Virus record (IMG/VR): IMGVR_UViG_3300046734_000387
Span: 1-21,392 of that record
From: a virus
DNA: 21,392 nucleotides
Reading direction: 5' to 3' (one strand)
Both the position numbers and the translations under genes were made by a program. Position 1 is the first letter of the stretch, and the number at the start of each line of letters is the position of its first letter. Of this stretch, positions 15,106 through 21,392 are shown one piece after another. A model generated the notes under the pieces. It had not been told where the DNA came from. It did no database searches and saw nothing but the letters and a program-made list of their open reading frames with translations.

Positions 15106-16569
15106 TTATACTTTAAGTACGCATTCTACTAGTTTTTCGCCTTCGTCACTGTTACTTTCTAACGCAACGCCTACTAAAGATCCGCCGTTAATTGCAGTTC
15201 CAGCACATCCATTATCATTTACATATACTGCATCGCCCTTATTTACAGAACCAACAACACGTACTGGTAGTCGACCTTTAAGTCCAATGTATTGGCCGTC
15301 TGCTTCACTATTCATCATTAGTGCAGGATCAGTTGAAACTACACCAATTGCTACGCAACCTGAATTAACTGGTTCAACTTCTGCTTCGCCTCTGCCAACA
15401 CAAACTACTGTGCCTGGAGCAAGTTCTTCTGCTGTAGAATATTTTTCTGCTAAGTCAGCATATCTTGCTTGTGTTGCTGTACCTTGGAATAAGTTTGCAT
15501 TTATACTGCCGGTGGCGTCTCTAACAACAACAGTATCAGGAGTAGTTGCTACTCTAGCCGTCCTATAACTACCAGTACCATCTGCTAGTGTAGTAGTCTT
15601 AGATGCAACTCCAACAAAATTTGTTGCATAAATGTCATTCCATTGTAAAGAAGCACTTCCTAAATCATAAAGGTTAGTTGATGCTGGAAGCAACCCTTCA
15701 GCTGTCATTGTAGCTACATGTGCTAATGTACCATCTGATGTAGTATTTTTAAATTTAACCTTACTATTAATTCCGGTTGTATTTGCAATTACAGCTTCAA
15801 CACCATTTTCGATAGATATACTTAGATCATTGCTGTTACCTATTACAATTCCAGCATCCGGAAAAGATACTGATGAATCAAATGATGCACCCGATTTTAA
15901 AACAAATTCTGATTTAGACGATCCTTCTAATCGATCCGCATCAGATGCAGTTCCAAAAAATCTATGTGTTGTTGAAGTTTCACCTGTTTCTGAATTAATA
16001 AGAGTAATACCGCGTTGTATAAAAGTAAACCCTGTAATTGGGTTTGTAATACTATCAAGTGTAAATAAATTTGGACTTATGATCATTACAACAGTATCAT
16101 TCACTGTTGCTGTAATAATACTTTGAGCATTGCCTGTATCGTCCAACACTTGTCTGCTTTGCATTTGTGTTACGCCTTCGCCAGCATTTTGAGGGCCTAT
16201 TAATATAAATGCTGCTCCGTTGTAGACATACAATTGATCGTTAGTATTGTCCCACCAAAAATCTCCATCTGTTAATCCAGTAGGTTCAGAACTTCCTATT
16301 TCTGCTCCGCCAGTTGTTCTCCACTGAGTTCCGTCATAAAATTTAAGTTTGCTGTTGCTGCTATCAAACCAAACTTGGCCACTTAAAGGCCTTGATGGTT
16401 GATTTGCCCCTGCAAAGTTTTCTAGCAGGAATAAAAAGTTTTCGTTCTGTATTTCGCCGTATCCAGCGTAATTTTTACCAATAAATTTAAGATCAGTTGT
16501 TTGGTCAACTGTTCCGTCTTCTACTGTTGTTAATAGTGTATTATTATATCTATCAATTTGATATGCCAT
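15106..16569 (-). CDS. Tail fibre protein with C-terminal ADLAEKY-type domain
   Basis: This 487-aa protein shares its first 130 residues with the two upstream fibres (GKNYAGYGE, NENFLFLLENF, PLSGQVWFD, LKFYDGT.W, GDFWWD, QLYVYNG, LIGPQ), and weaker similarity runs to about residue 280 (FFGTASDADRL at 204-214). YDLGSASLQWNDIYATNFVG (301-320) is a common fibre motif. The C-terminus from ADLAEKY (371-377) through PGTVVCVG, GVVSTDPALMMNS and GRLPVRVVG to KGDAVYV forms a compact domain frequent in phage fibres. It has some resemblance to peptidase G2-type autocleavage domains (DYAE...), but catalytic residues cannot be assigned. It is preceded by a late-type octamer and AGGGG 9 bases before the ATG. 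Confidence 0.8.
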   Translation of the reverse strand: MAYQIDRYNNTLLTTVEDGTVDQTTDLKFIGKNYAGYGEIQNENFLFLLENFAGANQPSRPLSGQVWFDSSNSKLKFYDGTQWRTTGGAEIGSSEPTGLTDGDFWWDNTNDQLYVYNGAAFILIGPQNAGEGVTQMQSRQVLDDTGNAQSIITATVNDTVVMIISPNLFTLDSITNPITGFTFIQRGITLINSETGETSTTHRFFGTASDADRLEGSSKSEFVLKSGASFDSSVSFPDAGIVIGNSNDLSISIENGVEAVIANTTGINSKVKFKNTTSDGTLAHVATMTAEGLLPASTNLYDLGSASLQWNDIYATNFVGVASKTTTLADGTGSYRTARVATTPDTVVVRDATGSINANLFQGTATQARYADLAEKYSTAEELAPGTVVCVGRGEAEVEPVNSGCVAIGVVSTDPALMMNSEADGQYIGLKGRLPVRVVGSVNKGDAVYVNDNGCAGTAINGGSLVGVALESNSDEGEKLVECVLKV

Positions 16570-16600
16570 TGTGTCTAGCCCCTAAAAGTATTACTATACT

Positions 16601-16608
16601 TATTTATT
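16601..16608 (-). promoter_or_regulatory. Possible T4-type late promoter octamer (AATAAATA)
   Basis: Minus-strand AATAAATA (7 of 8 to TATAAATA) in the 44-base gap before the 487-aa fibre gene. A start near 16595 would leave a leader of about 26 bases with an AGGGG site, a sensible geometry. The gap contains no other obvious signal. Confidence 0.5.
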
Positions 16609-16613
16609 CTATT

Positions 16614-18524
16614 TTAAGGATACAGTGTATCGCTTGTAAAATCCCAATCTGTTCCGTCAGATGTAAAAACTAATATCTGTCTAGACGGTGTTAAAATTGC
16701 AGATCCAGACGCAGTAGTATTAGATACCACGTCTCTTATTACAGGTCCTTGACTACCATCAGCATAATCTACTTGCTGGAAGGATTTTTGTAGTACACCT
16801 GTGTTATTTTCTGATACTGTAATGCTAATGCCACTTACTGTTGCACCAGCATAGGAAGTTGCATGTATTTTTGCTACTTTTCCAGAATTTAAAGTTGCTG
16901 CTGGATATAAATCATTTAAAAATACTTTTACATTATCGTATAAAGTTGCGCCTGAACCTAGACCTGTAATATCCATGGAGAAAACAATTGTTTCGGTTGC
17001 AATTTGGTCGTCAACATAAAATTTTGTTGCTGCATCTTGGCTTGCTGTTGGATTAGCCATGCCTGTAATTTTTTGTAAATCAGTAATATGTATGTCGCCG
17101 GCAGCGGTGATATTTATACCTCTACCGTCACTATCTACAGCGTTTGCTGTCAAATTTAATGCTGTAGAACTTTGTAGAGTATTATTGTTAATTTGAGTAA
17201 TAAAAAGACTTCCGACATTAAGATAATCTAATTGTCCAAGTTGTGTTAATCCTCTAGCATAAACAACTGTTGATCCTAATGTGTCATCTAATAATTTAGA
17301 TACGCCGCCTATTTTATAGCTATTACCTGTATTATCTATATCAAAGTTTACATTCGAAGTCCACGCATTAGTTGCTGTTTTCCATTCTAATGTTTTGTTA
17401 GAAGTACTTGCTAAAACAGTAAGTCCAGCACCATCTACTGCTGAATCGTCACCATAAACTCCACCGTTTACATGTGCTAAATCTATATTTTTATCTTCAA
17501 CAAGTAAAGTTGTTGTTTCTACAGTAGTAGAGTTTCCTTCAACAACTAGGTCACCTGTAACACGCATAGTTCCATTTACGTCTAGTGTATACTGAGGAGT
17601 ATTAGTAAAAATACCAATCTTTTCTTCTGATGCATCTATATAAAGAGCATCAACAATCAGCGCACCTGCTGGTGTAGTTCTTACTCGTAAACTTAAATCA
17701 TGATCTAATAATTGATTTTCAAAATAAAATCTAGGGCCAACTACTTTTTGTACATGGTTTTGTGATAGCCCAACTGTAATACCGCCTGAGTTTTGAACAG
17801 TTAGTGTTCCGACTGTAACTCCATTTGCGTCTGATGGTAAAAATTGATCAGCTGTTCTAGTTACACCAGTGCCGGTAATAAGAGCGTTGGCGCCGCTAGC
17901 TGTTCCAAAAAACTTAAAGGTATCAGGTTTTATCACATTAATACCTTCGTAAATTATTCCATTCGGATTATCACTTGTAATAAGTGCTTCTATTCTTTGA
18001 CTGTATACCGGAGTAAATGTAAGAGCACTTAATATCGCAGTTCTTTCGCCGCCGACATATAAACTTGCTACTGTTCTTGATCTTGATTGACTGTCAAGTA
18101 TACTTTCAATTTGAAATCCACTAGTTCCTTGTGCTTGTGTATAACTAGGACCGACTAATATAAGGTCAGTGCCGTCATATGCAAAAAGTTGATTTTTAAG
18201 ATTATCTATCCATAAATCTCCGGATATTAATGACGGTTGTGTGTCTTGCACATACGGGCCGCCGCTAGCTTTCCATACTGTACCGTCATATACACTTAAA
18301 CGTTGTGATGATTGATCGTACCAAACTTGGCCTGTTAATGGATTACTAGGAGCAGCAGTACTAGAAAAATTTTCTAAAAGTTTTATAAAATTTTCATTAA
18401 AATGTTCGCCATAGCCTGTGTAGTTTCTGCCTACTAAAGTTAAGTTAGTCGATGTTTGATCTATTTGGCCATCTATTAGCTCAGTTAGTAATGCTCCGTC
18501 AGTTTTATTAAGTTGGTAACTCAT
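16614..18524 (-). CDS. Tail fibre protein with NxSTTVxTTTLxVED motif
   Basis: This 636-aa protein has the shared fibre N-terminus (VGRNYTGYGE, NENFIKLLENF, PLTGQVWYD, LSVYDGTVW, GDLWID, QLFAYDG, LVGP) and FFGTASGANAL at 205-215. It then diverges. Residues 303-350 hold IGIFTNTPQYTLDVNG, GDLVVEGNSTTVETTTL and VEDKNIDLA, a beta-structured segment very common in phage tail fibres. AATKFYVDDQIA (498-509) is another fibre hallmark. The last 130 residues form an unrecognised, probably receptor-facing tip. A single base separates its ATG from the stop of the 682-aa fibre (TAAAATG), with GGA 7 bases upstream. Role as fibre is well supported; receptor unknown. Confidence 0.82.
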   Translation of the reverse strand: MSYQLNKTDGALLTELIDGQIDQTSTNLTLVGRNYTGYGEHFNENFIKLLENFSSTAAPSNPLTGQVWYDQSSQRLSVYDGTVWKASGGPYVQDTQPSLISGDLWIDNLKNQLFAYDGTDLILVGPSYTQAQGTSGFQIESILDSQSRSRTVASLYVGGERTAILSALTFTPVYSQRIEALITSDNPNGIIYEGINVIKPDTFKFFGTASGANALITGTGVTRTADQFLPSDANGVTVGTLTVQNSGGITVGLSQNHVQKVVGPRFYFENQLLDHDLSLRVRTTPAGALIVDALYIDASEEKIGIFTNTPQYTLDVNGTMRVTGDLVVEGNSTTVETTTLLVEDKNIDLAHVNGGVYGDDSAVDGAGLTVLASTSNKTLEWKTATNAWTSNVNFDIDNTGNSYKIGGVSKLLDDTLGSTVVYARGLTQLGQLDYLNVGSLFITQINNNTLQSSTALNLTANAVDSDGRGINITAAGDIHITDLQKITGMANPTASQDAATKFYVDDQIATETIVFSMDITGLGSGATLYDNVKVFLNDLYPAATLNSGKVAKIHATSYAGATVSGISITVSENNTGVLQKSFQQVDYADGSQGPVIRDVVSNTTASGSAILTPSRQILVFTSDGTDWDFTSDTLYP

Positions 18525-18525
18525 T

Positions 18526-20574
18526 TTATTGTCCAGTATAAATTATATAGTTAATAGATAAGTACGGATTCATTATATTAAATTGTTGTCCAACGTTATC
18601 TGATTTTATTCCGCCACTTGCTGGATATGCTTGGGTTCCGCCTGTGCCTGGATCGATAGTAAAAGTGATCGCTTCCTCGTCTACTGGTTCTCCAGATCCA
18701 ACACGCAATCCATAATATTGTGTTCCGCTCGGTGCTTCCATGTCATGTTCGTGATCAGGAAGATTTTCTGTGCTTATAAATCTTTCTTCTGCGCCAGCGT
18801 TCCCGCCAATCGCATCAGCGGCAATATCAGTAACTCTGTCTGCAGATACGCCTCCCATATTATCTGCACCCATTGCAAATCGTCCTCTCAGGTCTGGTAA
18901 TGCAAAAGAATTGACGCCTTGATCTGATAATAACGATGCATCTTTAAAATTAAACCCAATTGAATTGAATAGCTCCGTGTAATCGGATTTCAATACTTCG
19001 GCGCCATTGCACAATAGCCATCCTGTTGGGGCTTCGATGCCTCCATATGGCATAATAGATCCTGCAGGCACTAGTGGTATTGTTTTGAGTAAATTACGTT
19101 TAGATATTTTATAAACACCGGTAGTACCTGAGCGTTTATTTAACAAAAGCTCGTCTTGATTGTCAGCATCGTAAATTGTATCTTTTCTAGAAATAAAACT
19201 ATTAGAAATTGTTACATCAAGTTGTTTCAATGTTCCGCCTGTTTGTCCGTCAAAATCAATACTACTTGGTTCAACATCGCCTATTAACGCAAAGGTAGTA
19301 GCACTTACAAGTCTATCTGCACTACCTGCTCTCCCTGTAACTGTTCCGTTTACATTACCTTGCAAATTTCCTACAAAGTTATTTGAGTAAACTTGATCAA
19401 ATTTTAAACTCGGAGTACCTATATCTCTCGTTCCGGACCCATCTGGGATAATATCTGCAGTTGTTACGGAACCGCCTATAGTTATGTTGCCTCCTACATT
19501 TAGGTCTAATCCTATTCCAACACCACCTGTGGTTACTATTGAGCCAGAGCTAATATCGCTACTTGGTATATTATTTTCTACGATAATTGTGCCTGTTTGT
19601 GGAGACCCGTCTCGTGGGCGCACTTTTATATCGCCTTTGACATCTAATTCTGCCTCAGGTCCTAAGTTGTTTACTCCTACAAAACCTGCGCTATCTAAAC
19701 GTAGTAATGTTGGAAATGCTGTTGACGTTTTTAATCTAAAATCTATGTTAGATCCAGCAATACTTTGAGAAACTACAGCAGCTTCATTCTCTATAGATAG
19801 TTTTAATTGATTGCCCGAACCAATTTGTAATCCTTCGTTGTTTTTTATAGAAAGATCAAAATTTGTTTGGGTAGGCGTATCTGCTCTTAAAAAATTACTC
19901 GCAGGAACTTTTCTTCCTGCAATTACTAATGATTCAGCCTTTTCTGATAAACCATAATATTTAAGTTCTTCACCTACAAGTAATTGACTTGTAATATTCA
20001 TACCTGCTTTAATGCCTGTTCTAAATCCAACAAGTGTTATTTTTGGTACAAATGATTGGTCACTTAATATAATAACTGGCTGTTCTTTAATTTTTAAAAT
20101 TAATACTGTATAAGTAACATCATCATCGCCTATAATTTCTTCACTTGTTGCGCCAGTAAGTAATCCATCACTAAACTGTGGGCCGACTAACACCCAGCCA
20201 GCACCAGTAAAAAGATATAGCTGTTGTGATTCTGTATTAACCCAAACATCTCCTGCTATACTATTTGACACTTCAGGTTGTGTAGATGATTTTTTTAAAC
20301 CGCCACTAGCAGTCCATGTTGTTCCGTCATACAATTTTAATTGATTAACACCGTCGCTAGTATCATACCATAGTTGTCCTTCAACCGGACGTGCAGGAGC
20401 ATTAGCACTTGCAAAATTTTCTAATAAGTGTAAAAAGTTCTCAGAAACTGCCTGGCCGTATGATGTAACATTCCTACCAGGAAGGGTAATACTAGTTTCT
20501 GTATTTAATGTAGCATCTTCAACTATTATTGAACCTTTATTAATACTGTCTGTATATTCTATTTGATATGGCAT
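18526..20574 (-). CDS. Tail fibre with C-terminal phage tail collar domain (T4 gp12-like tip)
   Basis: This 682-aa protein begins with the shared fibre N-terminus (PGRNVTSYGQ, SENFLHLLENF, PVEGQLWYD, LKLYDGT.W, GDVWVN, QLYLFTG, LVGPQ). The middle has beta-helical fibre signatures such as GVGIGLDLNVGGNITIGG and SLKFDQVYSNNFVG (389-402). The tail collar domain runs from VPAGSIMPYGG (502-512) through GWLLCNG to FALPDLRGRFAMG (557-569). NLPDHEHD (604-611) supplies an H-E-H pair comparable to the metal-binding HxH of T4 gp12, and it ends NIMNPYLSINYIIYTG. T4 gp12 is the short tail fibre that anchors the phage to lipopolysaccharide. AGGA 7 bases upstream supports the ATG. Confidence 0.88.
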   Translation of the reverse strand: MPYQIEYTDSINKGSIIVEDATLNTETSITLPGRNVTSYGQAVSENFLHLLENFASANAPARPVEGQLWYDTSDGVNQLKLYDGTTWTASGGLKKSSTQPEVSNSIAGDVWVNTESQQLYLFTGAGWVLVGPQFSDGLLTGATSEEIIGDDDVTYTVLILKIKEQPVIILSDQSFVPKITLVGFRTGIKAGMNITSQLLVGEELKYYGLSEKAESLVIAGRKVPASNFLRADTPTQTNFDLSIKNNEGLQIGSGNQLKLSIENEAAVVSQSIAGSNIDFRLKTSTAFPTLLRLDSAGFVGVNNLGPEAELDVKGDIKVRPRDGSPQTGTIIVENNIPSSDISSGSIVTTGGVGIGLDLNVGGNITIGGSVTTADIIPDGSGTRDIGTPSLKFDQVYSNNFVGNLQGNVNGTVTGRAGSADRLVSATTFALIGDVEPSSIDFDGQTGGTLKQLDVTISNSFISRKDTIYDADNQDELLLNKRSGTTGVYKISKRNLLKTIPLVPAGSIMPYGGIEAPTGWLLCNGAEVLKSDYTELFNSIGFNFKDASLLSDQGVNSFALPDLRGRFAMGADNMGGVSADRVTDIAADAIGGNAGAEERFISTENLPDHEHDMEAPSGTQYYGLRVGSGEPVDEEAITFTIDPGTGGTQAYPASGGIKSDNVGQQFNIMNPYLSINYIIYTGQ

Positions 20575-20578
20575 TATA

Positions 20579-21214
20579 TTATCCTGTTAAACTCTGCACT
20601 CTTACGGTGTAATCAATTTGAATTAAACGGTTAAGTGACTTTTGCACAGGATGGAAAATAACATGTGTTAGCAATCTGCCTGTACCGTTTGGACTATAAC
20701 TTTTCAAACCAAGTTCGTCAAAAACATATGATTCGTTTTGTGATGCAGCAGTATCAAATGCTTGTTGTCCATTAGGTTCTCCGTAATCTAACAAACAGCT
20801 TACAAGTATATCGGTATAATTTGTTCCGCTTACATGTCTAGTTTCTATTTTATTTCTAGTAGGATCTAAATTATTTACACTTCTGTCATCTACTACTTTA
20901 GTATATGTTTGATTATATAAATTTGCATTAGTTCCGGTACTGTTGGGTGTTAGATACGTAATAATACCTGTAGGATCTATGCTGGTTCCACCATTACCTA
21001 AGCTCATTTCGTAAATAAATCCTTCTCCAGCATTAGAAAGGCTTTCTGCTAATGCTATACTCATATTTTCATAATGTATAGCATTTCTTTTATCTATATA
21101 AATTTCGCTTGTATCTGGATCAAATATTTTAATGTGACCCTGTACTAATATTCCGTGATTATCTTGCATCATATTATCCGTTTTTCCTATACTGTATTTA
21201 TTCAGGTTGCTCAT
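20579..21214 (-). CDS. Conserved phage structural protein
   Basis: The open frame extends up to a TTG at 21307, but that part overlaps another gene's coding C-terminus. The ATG at 21214 has AGGA 4 bases upstream and gives a 211-aa product starting MSNLNKYSIGKTDNM, which I take as the true start. It contains QGHIKIFDPDTSEIYIDKRNAIHYENMSIALAESLSN near its start, HVIFHPVQKSLNR near the end and a final QIDYTVRVQSL strand. I know this type as a conserved virion-associated protein of marine T4-like phages, next to baseplate and fibre genes, with no assigned role. It overlaps the upstream gene by 17 bases and is followed, 4 bases on, by the first fibre gene. Confidence 0.78.
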   Translation of the reverse strand: MSNLNKYSIGKTDNMMQDNHGILVQGHIKIFDPDTSEIYIDKRNAIHYENMSIALAESLSNAGEGFIYEMSLGNGGTSIDPTGIITYLTPNSTGTNANLYNQTYTKVVDDRSVNNLDPTRNKIETRHVSGTNYTDILVSCLLDYGEPNGQQAFDTAASQNESYVFDELGLKSYSPNGTGRLLTHVIFHPVQKSLNRLIQIDYTVRVQSLTG

Positions 21215-21392
21215 ATGTTCCTGCACGTAAGAATCTTGCAATAGAATTTTGTGCTTCTGCAAGCGGTTCGTTGTCTTTTTTCCAAATTTGTCCTTGTTTT
21301 TTAACAATTGTAACTGTCACTTGATCTGCAGGAATATCTTGCAAAATTAATGTGTTATTAATAACATCAAATTCTTTTGCAAATGTTTCGTC
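21198..21392 (-). CDS. Structural protein, C-terminal fragment (N-terminus outside window)
   Basis: Reading the minus strand from the right edge gives 64 residues without interruption (DETFAKEFDVINNTLILQDI ... ARFLRAGTYEQPE) and then TAA. The segment resembles the closing part of phage tail/baseplate-region structural proteins: a short beta unit with QVTVTIVKKQGQIWKK, then LAEAQNSIARFLR. It overlaps the start of the next gene by 17 bases. The long upstream TTG-started extension of the next gene in another frame is rejected in favour of this one. The identity of the full protein cannot be determined here. Confidence 0.7.
   Translation of the reverse strand, partial: DETFAKEFDVINNTLILQDIPADQVTVTIVKKQGQIWKKDNEPLAEAQNSIARFLRAGTYEQPE

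Noticed and set aside
10486-15568. Several long open frames on the plus strand opposite the 1542-aa and fibre genes
   Set aside because: They are antisense shadows of Thr/Ser/Val-rich repeat genes, with no ribosome binding sites and no recognisable families.
17111-17118. Exact TATAAATA (T4 late consensus) on the minus strand
   Set aside because: It lies deep inside the 636-aa fibre gene, where GGT-ATA-AAT-ATC is ordinary coding sequence, with no gene start near by. Probably chance in AT-rich DNA.
21195-21202. AATAAATA on the minus strand, identical to the octamer at 16601-16608
   Set aside because: It falls in codons 5-7 of the 211-aa gene, downstream of its own start, so it cannot serve that gene. 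Kept out as coincidental.
21215-21307. Upstream TTG extension of the 211-aa structural protein
   Set aside because: The stretch is better explained as the C-terminus of the preceding structural gene in another frame, and the ATG at 21214 has its own AGGA site.

Overview
This window is part of a tailed-phage genome. Every convincing gene lies on the minus strand, genes abut or overlap by a few bases, and the right-hand part is a run of virion proteins: a baseplate/tail-like structural protein, a conserved structural protein, three paralogous tail fibres (one ending in a T4 gp12-type collar domain) and two large fibre/adhesin-like proteins. The low GC content, the fibre N-termini, the small conserved 117-residue protein and the twitch-type radical SAM enzymes are what I would expect from a marine T4-like myovirus of SAR11 or picocyanobacteria. 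The exact host cannot be read from this piece. No tRNA, rRNA, CRISPR array, insertion sequence or integrase was seen, and no gene-free stretch exceeds 80 bases.

Transcription runs from high to low coordinates. At 21392-9091 lie the virion genes: the C-terminus of a structural protein (to 21198), a 211-aa structural protein, fibres of 682, 636 and 487 aa, a 1542-aa multidomain protein built of Calx-beta/Ig-like repeats, and a 443-aa relative of its N-terminus. Two ATAAATA-type octamers (16601-16608, 10441-10448) resemble T4-type late promoters ahead of the 487-aa and 443-aa genes.

At 9079-9051 there is a near-consensus sigma-70 promoter (TTGACA, 17-base spacer, TATACT). It starts a separate cassette running to the left edge: a 117-aa conserved protein, two paralogous GT-A-like glycosyltransferases, a 445-aa protein with a duplicated W/Y/G-rich module, a third glycosyltransferase-like protein with a DGD motif, a twitch-type radical SAM enzyme, a fourth glycosyltransferase-like protein, an SGNH hydrolase and a second twitch-type radical SAM enzyme. 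Neighbours are stitched together by 8- or 11-base overlaps in the same relative frame, so they are probably translated in a coupled way. The content suggests a glycan- or peptide-modifying pathway, acting either on the host surface early in infection or on the adjacent fibres; the target is not visible from sequence.

Two observations stand out. First, a DUF4214-like module occurs three times in two neighbouring structural proteins: one copy interrupts a conserved N-terminal domain, and two tandem copies split a Calx-beta domain in the middle. Second, the radical SAM/glycosyltransferase/SGNH cassette sits under a host-type promoter directly beside late fibre genes. Four starts were revised or supported by ribosome binding sites: 3330 rather than an upstream TTG, 21214 rather than an upstream TTG, and TTG starts kept at 4726 and 10422.
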